Notes under the pieces: model-generated
Told to the model about the DNA's origin: nothing
The model's database searches: none
Seen by the model: only the letters and a program-made list of their open reading frames with translations
In this document: piece by piece, positions 22,336 to 64,000 of the stretch
How positions within the stretch are numbered: position 1 is the first letter of the stretch
How the letters are laid out: every line of letters begins with the position of its first letter
Assembly: GCA_943735955.1 (NCBI GenBank)
Contig: OX030955.1
Location: 5,843,769-5,907,768, forward strand
Reading direction: 5' to 3'
Length of the DNA stretch: 64,000 nt
Origin: Piscicola geometra
Taxonomy: Eukaryota; Annelida; Clitellata; Hirudinida; Piscicolidae
Translations under genes and position numbers: made by a program

Positions 22336-22367
22336 GTTGTATAATGTACTATTGGACGTGAAACAAA

Positions 22368-22373
22368 AATAAA
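22368..22373 (+). terminator. Polyadenylation signal, TMEM87-like gene
   Basis: AATAAA about 190 bp after the stop codon, following the 3'UTR repeat. Assigned by position. Confidence 0.55.
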
Positions 22374-22679
22374 TTAAGGAGAATTGCTGAAAAGTATTTG
22401 GCTTATAATCATATTTGTCACTTCATAAACGGATGCTTTACTAGTTTGTGAACCGTTCATGGTAGCTATTTCATTTTTGGTTCGGGATTTTTATGTTGAA
22501 TTTCTATTCTCACGTTCTGAAACGTATTTATTCTTACGCTTCTTCTGTAATTGTAGTTATATGTATTCTGTAATAATAACTATGATAAAATAAGTTTAGT
22601 GTTATTTATATTTATTTATATTGAGATTGATATTTCTGTTAAAGAAAGTTTTCACAGCGCACTAGTTTGACAGGCCTAC

Positions 22680-23885
22680 TTCAAGTTTGTTTGATACAAA
22701 CTGCTTAACGAACTTCTCGAAAAGCTTTTTGATCGTGCCACTTATCACTTCTCATTTGTTGACCTTCTCTAAATTGCACAATGTTTTGCTCATCTTTCAT
22801 TTGTAATGAAGTGAAATAAATATTTAAAACTCTCACTTGATCGGAAGATGTGGATTTTACGGCAGCTGTAAAGAGACCATTTTTCAGGTAGTAGTTTGTA
22901 TTTTGTATTAGATTATATATTGTATTAGTATTTTGAGTTTCAAAGTCAGTGTCGTCCTTAGTTCCAACTTTCCAGTCCCCACCCCAGCAGCCCATTCCTG
23001 CTCTTTCAACAATCGACGTAGCTCGTACAATTCTTTTCCATATTTGAGAATTTTCTGATAAAAGAGATACGTTTGAGCTGCTATCTCATCAATAAATCCC
23101 ACAAGAACCATTAATCATTGCCGTGTCCTCTTCTAATCTCGTCCTCATTCCTTTCTGTATTGTTCAAGTCGACTTTTGAAATTCAATAAATTTTTGAACT
23201 TGGTTTTTTATCTAAGTTGAGATATTCAAGAAATTTATCGTTGATTTTTTTGAAGGTCAACTTTTGCTAGTACGAAATAATCTAATCGTTCTTCAATTGT
23301 TCTATCTGTATCCTCAAGAGATAAAGTATTCGTAAATTAAGTATAATAATAAAAAACTAAAATAATAAAATTTAATTGACACGTATGCACCCACTTTTAG
23401 AAAACCCTATACGATATTGTGGGAATGCAATGAATTGGTATCTCCTCTTCAAACAATGACCAGATACACAATCGCTCAAGCCTCTTCAGACCTTAATTCG
23501 ACTGCTTCTTGAGACTCCTGCCTTATCAACTCAACGATAATAAAGTCTATAAAACGATGGTCCGTTAGCAACTTTTCAATCAAGTTTTTTAAAGTTTGCG
23601 CCGTTTTCTATGACTTGGTAAGAATCTTGAACAGCTAATCTGTAGAGTAGAAATTAATTTCTTAAACGTTTTAATGCTTTTTTCGTTATAACACACATGC
23701 GAATTTCAAATAAATTAATTTTACAAAATGCATATAACTCGATTAATAGAAACGACCAAAATACTATAGATCAGAAGGCAGTAGATGGTTGATGAGTTGG
23801 AAAGATGGGTCTAGGCATAGTCTCAGTATTGCCAGATCTTCATTTTCCGACTTTTGTGCCTCTAAATACAACGACCTTCTCAAAA
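22680..23885 (-). pseudogene. Minus-strand coding-like remnant of unknown identity
   Basis: Four successive minus-strand blocks read like ordinary protein but are split by stops or short gaps. 23885-23765 contains RSLYLEAQKSENEDLAILRL then CLDPSFQLINHLLPSD. 23615-23455 contains TLKNLIEKLLTDHRFIDFII then VELIRQESQEAVELRSEE. 23325-23225 contains SLEDTDRTIEERLDYFVLAK. 23111-22690 holds LFYQKILKYGKELYELRRLL, then in another frame GCWGGDWKVGTKDDTDF through RVLNIYFTSLQMKDEQNIVQ. It may be a small-intron gene, a broken gene copy or a transposon ORF. I do not recognise the family. The helical, Leu/Glu-rich character and normal composition contrast with surrounding sequence. Confidence 0.35.
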
Positions 23886-23889
23886 CCTA

Positions 23890-26800
23890 TAAAATATTAG
23901 TTAAAAAACTCGCTTATTCAAATATTCTTTAATTTTAATTTTTTTTATCATGATTTAAAATGGATCTAATTGATTTTAATCTTTATTAGAGTATTTCTAT
24001 TTGAAATCTATATCCAATATTTATAAAAAAGTTTATTGATGAATTTTTGGAAACATGAGTGCAAAAGAATTCTCATCTTTCAAATTAAATACTAATTTTC
24101 AAACTATAAAAACAATTGTTAAAATTTAACTCGAAATGGACAGCTTATCATGAGAGTTATGAGAACTTTATGAAATTAAAATTCATTAAAAAGCTTATTA
24201 TTATCTAATAAATGCGAAATTACTTTTAAATTAAATCCTGGAAGGTTTATTGACTTGTACTAAAATAACTTTTTAGAATTTGACGCGTAATTAAAAAATA
24301 CCCCATAGTAATATGTTAGTGGTTGAGACTTCTGTGTATTCTTAGATTACAGTGGTGGCCGTTTCTGGTGGGTGTATTATCTTGGTGTATTTGAGTCTAG
24401 GCGGCTTGAAATTAAACTTTCAAAAATGTAAGCGAGCCCATTGCGTTAATTGTTGTAGTGCCGAGTTAAGAGAAAAATTTGTTGAAATATCGATTTTCGA
24501 ATTGGGTGCAGCTACTTTTCTAATATCTCTAAGTTTTAACAACTCTCCAAAAGAAGCAACAATATCTGAGAGATAAATTAGAAGGGAGTTAAGTTATAAA
24601 GGTAAATTTTTTAATGTTTCTGTAAATTGAATATTTTAAAATAATTTTCTAAATTTAAAAACTTGAAAGACTTTTAGATAAATGTTTGGCAGTATTTCCT
24701 TAGAATGCAAAAAATAGCGTGTATCACTAAAACCTTGTATTCACCGACTAGACCTTTTTGCAGCAACGTATTTGAATAAGTTACAATGTAACTTAGTTAC
24801 ATAGCTTCTGCAGTTCCCTGCACTGTGTGCCTCTCAGAACATATGTCTTGTGGATTTTAATTTTTAATGACTTTATAATGCTTTTTTATTTTACGTTTTC
24901 ATGAAATTGCTTTAATAATGTGTTTAATAATTCATCAAGATATATTACCGTAAAATACCTAAATCTTCTGACAATACAAAAAATGTTTTTTATTAACAAA
25001 TTAGAAATTTTTTTTTACTGCCATAGACATTAGATTTTTTAATAGACGGTTAAACAAGTTAAGCCCAAAATTAGAGTTTAAGATAATATTACTTTCACGA
25101 AAAATGATAGTGTTTTACATTATAAATGTCTTAAGGTTTTGGTATTTTACGGCAATTTATTTATTTTTATAAAGAAACCAATCTATTTCGTTAATTTGTA
25201 TATCCTGTTTGGGCTTGACAGGTGGTCAGAGCGCACTTGACAGTCCAGGAGTTAATATTGTGAAAACATTGGGATTCTAAATATACAGGGGAAATATCGT
25301 CAACCAATTAAAAAGTGAATTAATTTATTAGTCTTCAAAGTGCATTTTTATAAAAGATTTTAAATAAAATCTGTTTGAGAAAAAATTTAAATAATGACCT
25401 TTTTCAATAAATAAATGAAAACTAGGCACAAAAAATATTACAAAGAGAAATAGAGGAAATATTTGTTTGAGAAAAGTAGGGTCAGAGGTTAAAATGATTT
25501 TAGAAAGTGACGTAGAAGTACAAACGTAAACAATCTGACGTAGATGGCATGGAGAAAGGAAAGGTGGTACACGGAAAAGAAATAGGAATTTATTTTGGCA
25601 CCTTTTTTTTCTGGAAAAAAGTTTTAATTATTTATTGGATTTATCATTCATTCATCATATGTCTCTGGTGTCTTTGTGGTCTCAAGGAACACAATTTCAA
25701 TGTGTTTATTCATCAGATAAAAACACTTGAAAGTCAAGAAAAAGTTGATAAAATTATTGAAGGCATTTGCCAATGCAGCTCAAGGTCCCATTAGACGCAG
25801 CCTCAAGATATCTCCTACTTTGAGATATTTGGTAACATTTATAGAATTGAATCTTCAATCCCCGATCGTTAGTCCAAATAATCGAGTTAATATATAATAA
25901 ATATATTAGAATAAATATTTATATGTGCAAAAATGAAATTTAAACTCAAAATGTGAAGTAAAAAAATAATTTCACGAAAATTATTATATCTTAGGTATGC
26001 TTCCCTCCCTGAATTATCGTCTTAAATGCCATAAACCTTTGTAATTTTGGGCCAATCGCAATTAGGATCTTTTGAAAGGGTTTTTAAAACCATAAAATCT
26101 CTTTAAAGTGGCATTTGATATTAACACTGATTAAATTAGCTTTGTTAATAAGATTAGCGCAACGGAAATTTCCACTTGAATATTTAATATTTCCTATGAA
26201 TAGATATTAATGTATGTTTTTGAAGAGATTAAGGTTATCACTGTGGTTATCACTTTGTTCTAGATACTCGGGTTTATTTCAAACTTCGTGTGTTCCATTC
26301 TAGTGTTATACGCAATCAGAAATGAAAGTTTTCTTATATGGCAAGTGAAAACAGTTTCTAAACGTGTTTCAGAAAAAGTGCATAGAACTGCTGTAAATTA
26401 ATTGAATTTTTATATAAACTAGTTTTCCAAATATTTTTTACTCTCCTTCGTATCGCAACACACCATCCCATCTCACACTTTTCTGCATACATCACTTCAT
26501 TCAAAATCTCATCAAATCACGTAACACAACACCTCTGCATGACATCTCACACTTTTGCATCCAGCACTGCACACAACCGTATATTCTCCAACGCCACCTC
26601 AAACACTCTGTTTCCATCTTTCTAATTGCATTCATTCACTCTAGATCTCCTTTACTCCAACAAAAGACACTTCTTGCATACACATTCTTTTTCTTGCACA
26701 AGCAGCATCACGACTCTTAGTGTCAAATAAATCGGAGAGGGAAGATGTCCGGCTCGGAGTTATCGCTTACTTCAGCAAAACCACCTGACTGATTCATGAA

Positions 26801-29800
26801 GCATCTGCGTGTGATGAAAATAATTATCCTATTCCCTCTGAGGGCTGGGGAAGTTCAGAATTCATATGTGCCTTTCGAAAAGAGAAAAACCTCATCAACC
26901 ACTTTCGAGTGAAAGAACTGAAAGCATAAATCGCAGAAAGTAGTTAAAAAAGTGCATTCAAGGAACAAACATTTCTTTAAAATATCGCGCAGGTAAGCTC
27001 ATAAAAAAGAAAAAGGAAACCCGAATACATAAATAGGAAAGACAATCCGAAGATAATAAATAAAGAAAAACAAATATATTAAACAGTCAGTGTGACGTAA
27101 CAATCTCACGTGGTTTGTGATTAATGTTTTGTTGTTGTGATGATACTGTAGTTTGATGTTATAATAGTGAGCTTTTTGTAGTTGGTTCCATAGTAGTGAT
27201 GTTGTTGCAATAATCGATTCTCAAATATTTGTAATATAAAAATTTTCAATGAAAATGTAAAGGGATTTAAAATATGTAAAACTTTGATTATTTTAATCCT
27301 CGCAAGATCATTCATTATTTTCTGAAAATCCTTCACATTCTCGGACTTCCATGTCGCTTTAAAACTCAGAGAAAATTCTCGTATAAAGTGATTGAAGTCT
27401 TGATGTGTAATGCATTTAGGAGAGAACAGTGCTGGTAATATGAAGTGAAGGTAACTCGATCAGGTTTCCTTCAACCCTCCATGCATTATTTAATAGCTGA
27501 ATTTTTGCTTGGTTAAGTTTTACTTTTAATCTTTCCATGAAATTTATTTTTTACTTATCGTATTATTTATGTTATAGAAACGCTGTTTAAAAATGCATTT
27601 TGTTGCATATATTTTTTAATATAATGATGTAAAAATAAACTTCTGTGATTTTGATCAAATTCTTTTCTTTATCCTTTAAGCCACAGTGTCGAATTTAGGT
27701 GTAATATATTATCGAGATTCTGTATTCTAGAAATAAATGGGAAAAAGTTTGTTAATTTTATTCATTTATTTGTCTCAAAATTCTTAAATTATTTTTAAAA
27801 GTTATGATTTTTTAGAATTTCCGATGATTTATACATATTTTCATACATTAAAAAAATTAAAAACGATTTGATTTCTCAATCAAGAAAAATAAAAACATAT
27901 CCTTAGTGATTCAAAAATCTACAATTGTTGAAGACAAACAAAATTAAAACTCTAACAAATAGCTAAAAAAATAAAACTTAATGAGTTTGCATAATTGAAT
28001 TTCACAAAAAAGAAATCGAAATTCAATTTGTTAAAATTGCTGTTCATAAAAAATTTTCTCTGTTAGAGATGTAGAAACGCGAGTACAGAAAAACTAAAAT
28101 ATTAAAAATAGTAATTGTAAAAAATATAATTTTTGAAAATAATAAGTTACAATTATAAGCTCTACAAACACTAACTCCATCATTTCGAAGATAAAATATA
28201 TTGATTTTGTAAAGATAAGAATAAAAGTATTAATTGAAAAAATGATTTATCAAGCGAAAAGATTTATAAAGCAAGGATAATTACAAAAACCACCAAAAAG
28301 TTAGATTTACTGACTTCTATAACTCCACCCATGAACGGGCTTTGAATGTTCACGAAAGAACTACTTTCACAGATGCTAACATATTTTGATAGCAACAAGA
28401 TATCTAAAACTTCAACTTCTAAATTATTTTAAAATTTTCAAACATTTGTTAATCAGATATTTTTTTACAAACATTCACTAAGAAATATTCCAATTTTTAG
28501 GATCCTTTCATTTTCCAACTCACACTTCAACCACCATTTAAACCTCCCATCAAACCCTCACACCATAAAGCATCTAACCAGCCATCCAGCCATCCATCCA
28601 AACGTTCATCTATCCACAATCCTACTCGAGCTTGAAATTGTTTCCGTCTCAAGACTACCTTTCTTTCCGCTTGTCTTAGATACGTGAATTCAAATGTGTA
28701 TACTTTTAAAATCTTTTTCCACAAAGTTATTTTGACCAAAAACACATATATAATACCACGCCCAAAACCCCAACTACCTCCACAAACACACGTACAACCC
28801 GCCCACAAAAATGTACTAACACACAAGATTTAAGTTACAGACATCTAATACATATTCAACATTATATAATTGTATAAACTCACATCTGCACAGAAACTTT
28901 TGGTCATAGAGAAATGAAAAACCACCAAAAACATTTACAATTTTTTAAAAACATACACAAAAATTTGAGTTCATGGGCTACACGAAATTTATTGGAATTT
29001 GAATGAAATAAAGAATAGGCATCAGAAAGAAGAATTAGCGCTTGAAAAATGATTCTGGTGGAAGAAACTAAACAAATAAAAAGGACAAATCGAAGGATAT
29101 ACAAGGTTTTTGAATTCAAAGAAGATCCCATAACCATGAAGAATTCAAGAAAACGGGTCTTGAATATAAAATACTTTGAAAATAATTGTAAAACATAAAG
29201 TGGAGGGAAAATGTTTATGCGAACTAAACCGCTTACAATTGATCACGTTCGCAAATGTCCTCTGAATGGTTCTTTGGTTGGAGGACATGACAGCCGAACA
29301 AAGAATATACTTCGTAGAAAATAAAAAGAATAAATTGTTGCTAAAGAGCTGAATAAGAAAGACGGCAAACATCGCATTAGTAGTACTTATTCAGGTTCTT
29401 AAGGAAGTTTACTCAAAAAACAAATTAATGGAGCTATTTTAGAAGTAGAGCGCAAAAAGACTCTCACAAAACGGCACTCAGGCTTGTACTGTGACGTTCG
29501 AGGACTTCTCTTACGGCATCATCACATGCTTCTTCACAGACTTTCCTCCCAGACTCTCAAAAAATGTCTGTTAAGTTCATTTCCAGTTTTGGAGACTCCG
29601 TGCACTATAGGATGTTCTATCTAATGGCGAATTATTTATTGAGTAGCCTAAGAACAACAGTGGAATACTCAGAAATACGTTGAAAAAAAGATGTTGTTTT
29701 ATATTAATATATTTCACATAGGATGTATGTCCATGAATCTTTAAATGTATTTTAATTTTTATCTATAGGTTTGTGTGTACCATATACAAAATTTTAAAAG

Positions 29801-30470
29801 ACTTTCATATGGGCATATATTTTTATAAAAATATACACGCTTAGCAATATATATGGATGGTTGGGTGCAAGGAGAGAGATTCAGCGAACGAAACTCTAAT
29901 GACGGGGTCGTGAGTCGGAAATAAAAGGTAATTATAACTTTCAAGCGATAACTGTCAATAAAATGTGGAAAAATAAATAAATAATTTTGAAGCTTGGAAG
30001 TGTTTATTCGAGTATTTAAGTTGTTTAAATGGGTTAAAAAGCCTCTAAAACAGTTGGAAAATCTTTGCAAAAATATTTTTAGAGAATTTTTATTTCCTTT
30101 AAACTGGCTGGAAGTGACTTTGAAATAAGATAAAATCTCCGGCGTATATAAAACACACTGATGACTTTAATAATGAATAATTGTTGGATGCTGTTGAAAA
30201 CTGTTAGAAAATGTAGACTTTGATTTATGTGATATGCATTAGACGCAGGAAGGCTGAGTTTTAAATGGCAAAAAATGAATAGAAAGTTTAATTTCAAAAA
30301 TCTGTTTAAATTTTGTTGCTGTAACTCACATTAATTCAATTAAAGAAGTAAAAAGTTTGAGAGATAATTATATTCTGTGTTACTGGAACCTAAAGTAGTT
30401 CTGTAATATAAGAAGTAGTACGAATAATAGGAGAAATAGTAATTTCATTAATAATTCTTTTAGTAGTAAT
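23890..30470. other. Long AT-rich intergenic stretch, nothing recognised
   Basis: Only short unsupported open frames and scattered A/T runs are seen. A CA-rich patch near 26450-26730 and a short GC-richer patch at 26735-26850 have no coding pattern I can defend. Confidence 0.4.
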
Positions 30471-30477
30471 ATTAGTA

Positions 30478-30967
<490 letters not shown>

Positions 30968-30992
30968 GTAGGCAGGTGGAGATGAGGTTAGG

Positions 30993-60333
<29,341 letters not shown>

Positions 60334-60764
60334 CCAAAAGTCCTTGTTTTAGCAAAGTTTTAATCTTTTTTATTCAGTTAGTATAATCAAATAGGTTTTT
60401 TTGTTTATGTTTTAGTAATTTTTTTTCGATCTTTTTTTACTCAGTTAGTATAATCCAAAAAAATTGTTTTTTTTTATTTTAGTAATATTTTCAAAAAGCC
60501 TAATGTTATTTTCTAGCGTTAGAAGGTTGAAGAAGGTGCAGATTATTGAATCCGCGTAGAATTTTTTGTTGGATATCGTTATATATTGACGAATTCTAAA
60601 AATATATATATTTTTAATAACTTTAAATTTAATATTTATTTTGAAATATTTTAAAATTTTCTACAGTACAGCATTACTTTAGAACATGTCTCCGTATACT
60701 ACTTTAGAAATGAAGCTCATTAAAGATGAAGTCAAATACCAAACACACAACACACCACCTGCAC

Positions 60765-60910
60765 TAAAACCACCTTCAGCACCATCAACCACCTACACCA
60801 TCAACCATCTTCAACACCATCAACCATCACCCACACCATCAACCACTTACACCATCATCCATCACCCACTCCATTAACCCCCCACACCATCAACCACCTA
60901 CACCACCTAT
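60765..60910. repeat. CACCATCAACCAC minisatellite
   Basis: Tandem CACCATCAACCACCTACACC-like units of about 15 to 30 bp, roughly 430 bp after the stop codon of the secreted-protein gene. It could be in the 3'UTR or downstream. Confidence 0.8.
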
Positions 60911-61636
60911 TAAACTACAATACGCCACTACCTCACGACGTCACAACACCACCTTATTGCAGCCTTTGTGGCAGAAAGTTGGCGACGAGCGTTGAAAGGT
61001 CAACGTAAACCATAACTCAAGCTTTGCCGAGCGATATTAAAGCATAAATATGCTGGTGTATCTTTGCAGCCTGCAATCAGCAGCATCGAAAATATGTTCT
61101 GGTCTTTCGCTCGCTTCAGAAGGGGTTGAAAGGTGTCATGGGGGCTTACGAGATGTCTGGCAGAGAAAAAAAAAGATGATAGAAAATTTTCATGAAAAAG
61201 AGTTAAATAGGGTTTTGAAAGCTACTATGATTTTTAAAACAAGACTAATTGATTGTGTTTAGAAAGGAAAGATGGTGGGTTTGACATGGGTGCGATACAA
61301 AAATCAGACAATAGTTTTGTATGATGAAAAGTAGTTTTTATAGAGAAAATGAAAGTGGTGGCAATGAAAGGTTGCTCAAAAGACGCTTAAGGTTGCTTGG
61401 AAATAATGGCATGAGAAACTACCGAGTGCTGATGAATGGTTGCTTGGTTATCTGAAGAGGAATGAAAGATGCGGCGTTTGTGTGAGCAAAGAACAGCATC
61501 TGTTTAGTGGCAGATGATGGATGCAAAGGTGGAGAATGAAGTAAATAGATAATAGACGAATGGCTCGAAAAGGAGATAGATAGACGGACAAGAAAATTGA
61601 TGAATTACTAACATTTAATGAAAAAACGCCTTGCAG

Positions 61637-61717
61637 GGAATTCTATGCGAGTTCAGCGAACTTTTCATGGAGCAGCAAGGCATTAAGGCCATTAGGAGAA
61701 GACTGAGGCGTGTGTAA
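61637..61717 (+). CDS. Possible terminal exon of an unseen transcript
   Basis: Following a TTGCAG acceptor, the frame GILCEFSELFMEQQGIKAIR then RRLRRV ends in TAA at 61715-61717, with AATAAA at 61726-61731. The amphipathic, basic-ended sequence looks coding, but no partner exon was identified. It could be an alternative 3' exon of the gene at 30993-60333 or of a gene whose other exons I missed; it may also be chance. Confidence 0.25.
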   Translation, partial: GILCEFSELFMEQQGIKAIRRRLRRV

Positions 61718-62921
61718 CTTGAACAAATAAAGAAACTTGCATCGATGGAAAAAATGTCTTAAGCCTTTAATGGAAAAAATGGAAAAAGTTCTGCCAGCAA
61801 CGTGTTTTTTGTGCTTTAGAGTTTTTTATGGTCAATTGTTTTCCGTGTTAAGTCAATACCTTGCATTTTGTCACTGTGTGAAGTTTCCTCTGCGGATTCT
61901 TTGGATTAAATTTAATAATAATAAATATAAGTAATATTATACTTTTTTACATAACTATTTAGGAAAAAAGCTAAAAATCTTGAAATTCAATGAAAAAAGT
62001 CATTAATGCGAGAAGGATTAGAAGACAGAAAAGATATTTAAAATTTAATGCAAATCCTTTTAAGACACACTCTAAATAGTAGAAACACATCACCAAAATC
62101 GACATTTCATCAGCTTAATTTAAATTTTTGCTTACTTTCTCTATCTACTCCTTCATTTTATTTATCTGTCCCATTAGTTTTCATTTATATTTTCAGTGAA
62201 TTATAGAAACAAAAAGACACAAACGAAAACTATCAATCAATCAATCAAATGATTTCATAGAACGATTTTTAATACATTCAAAAACTTTTTTTATAAATAT
62301 TTTAAAAATAATTTTTCAAACCTTTACGAAAAGTTAATAATAAATTTAGAGTTATTAAATTAGTTGGTAAAGAATTCAAATATATGGACCAGCATAATGA
62401 AATGAACGTTTAGCATATGAATGATTTTGAAAGATATGAAATAGTGATTTTGGGAGAATAATCATAGATTTCATCTATCAAACAGACAAACAAACACACG
62501 TGTTCTTGGTAGATAAGCAAATGACCGCCTGTCACATTCCATCAACACTTCTGTCATTCTTTTTCTTACGATAGCACCACCTTAACCCGCCATTTATCTT
62601 TCAAACTTTCCCTCGTCATTGCTTTCTCGCTGACCTCCCACTTGCCGCCATCTGGTGCTCATAATTCTCGTGCGTTGTTGCTCGAGAAGGTTGCTTATCG
62701 ATTGCCTCCCGTGCGTCGTGGAGTGAGTCGTGGAGTGAGTAATAAGGCTTGCTTCAGAGGGGCAGTCATAATCAAACGTGAATTTGTGCAATTAATTTAT
62801 TCATGAGTATTTTCAGTATGCATTTATTCATCTATGTATCCATCTATTGATTCTATTTTCATTCACCAATTCATCTATTTAACTATTCATTAATTTTTCC
62901 ATATAGATATCCATTCATCCA

Positions 62922-63046
62922 TTCACTTACCTATCCATCCTATCACTTACCTATCCATCCTATCACTTACCTATCCATCCTGTACTTTACTTATCCTTCC
63001 TATCACTTATCTATACATCTTATCACTTATCTATACATCCTATCTG
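62922..63046. repeat. 20-bp minisatellite (CACTTACCTATCCATCCTAT)n
   Basis: About six copies of CACTTACCTATCCATCCTAT, drifting to CACTTATCTATACATCTTAT at the right end. A looser CCATTCATCTATT sequence precedes it from about 62820. Confidence 0.85.
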
Positions 63047-63059
63047 GTGCATCCAGTAT

Positions 63060-64000
63060 CAATATGACGTGCCATTTGAAAATTCCTGTAGTGGTTTAAG
63101 AGAAAATATTCCATTGAAGTCTAATCTAAAACAAGATTTATATCAATTAAATAACAAACAATATGTATTAATATAATTTTTTTAATGGAAAGAAATATTT
63201 AAAGAAATCCAAAAATGAAATAATAAGAAAGCTGGTCGTAAAGTTAGTGGAGATATCATTAAAAATAGAAACTTCTTTGATGAATACTCGGGAGGCACGT
63301 TGCAAAAATAAAGATTCAATAAAATAAAAATATTCAATATAAGTTATATTCAATAGTAAAATAATAATAAAAAAATTAAATTGAAATATAATCTTACGCT
63401 ATTTTTATCAAATCAATTTGAACATATAAACAAAGAGGGAAAAAATAAAAATAAAATGTTTACAAAAATTTAGAATTTTTACTAGCAATCTGGGCGGACT
63501 GACTCTTAGCCAATTGACTCTTTATTTATCCGCCGTATTGTTTTCAAGCTTATAAAAGTATTTCTTGAATATTCAAATCTAAAATGTTTGTTGAAGCCTA
63601 TTTTCAATTTTCCCAATTTTATTGTTCATTAATTTGTTTTTCAAAAATATCTTTTTCTCACTTTGACTTTAAATGCAATTTTTTAAGCTAAAACCTCTGA
63701 AATTTCTTTATTAACTATTGTAAAGCAATAAACAGAATGTTCGAAAATAAATAAATAAGTCTTTTTCAATTATGAACAGTGACCGTTCCTTCATTCCAGT
63801 CCAACTTATTCTTCGTTTTCCAAAAAAAAGTTTCAAAAAAGTGTACTCTTCATCCTTCTGGTTTTATTGTTTAATCAAGAAAACTGGCGTTTGAAATAGG
63901 AAAGTCTAACTCTCGAGACATTGGCTTCATTATTTTCTCTTAGAACTCGCTGTGAGTTTTATGCTTCAATTTCTTTGACTTTCGAGTAGAGGCAGCCACT
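63060..64000. other. AT-rich sequence, nothing recognised
   Basis: No coding block, RNA gene or element is supported; short open frames are compatible with chance in AT-rich DNA. Confidence 0.4.

Overview
This is an AT-rich (roughly two-thirds A+T by eye), intron-rich nuclear segment of an invertebrate animal. Short exons carry GT-AG introns, and microsatellites, minisatellites and non-LTR retrotransposon copies are dense. The protein families and repeat style suggest a lophotrochozoan such as an annelid or leech, but the sequence alone does not prove the species. All three genes were assembled by hand from homology memory, splice consensus and reading-phase bookkeeping.

Left part, 0-14 kb, + strand. 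A decayed hAT (zf-BED) transposase (about 330-1455) and a decayed LINE reverse-transcriptase piece (about 1715-2400) precede an R7-type regulator of G-protein signalling (RGS6/7-like; DEP, DHEX, GGL and RGS domains). The RGS gene runs from 2806 to 13815 and its 5' exon(s) are not seen. The intron between its GGL and RGS halves holds a long (AT)n palindrome, a nearly intact CR1/Jockey-like LINE (8448-12035) and two further LINE 3' tails.

Middle left, 14.2-22.4 kb, + strand. A complete 20-exon TMEM87A/B-like gene (562 codons before the stop) starts only 381 bp after the RGS stop codon. Its introns carry several minisatellites and two tRNA-derived SINEs. The SINE 3' ends share the hairpin tail of the neighbouring LINE, so the LINE machinery probably mobilised them.

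Right part, 22.4-64 kb. A stretch of mostly non-coding DNA with a minus-strand coding-like remnant (22.68-23.88 kb) is followed by a very long gene on the + strand, 30993-60333. A signal-peptide exon, a 1.7-kb Asn/Gln/His-rich exon and two small Cys-rich exons join in perfect phase into a predicted 678-residue secreted precursor that I do not recognise. Its first intron is about 19.7 kb and its last about 7.4 kb; the last contains an antisense, frameshifted, apparently intronless 6-pyruvoyl-tetrahydropterin synthase pseudogene. This unrecognised secreted gene is the best candidate for something undescribed here. No tRNA, rRNA or CRISPR was seen.
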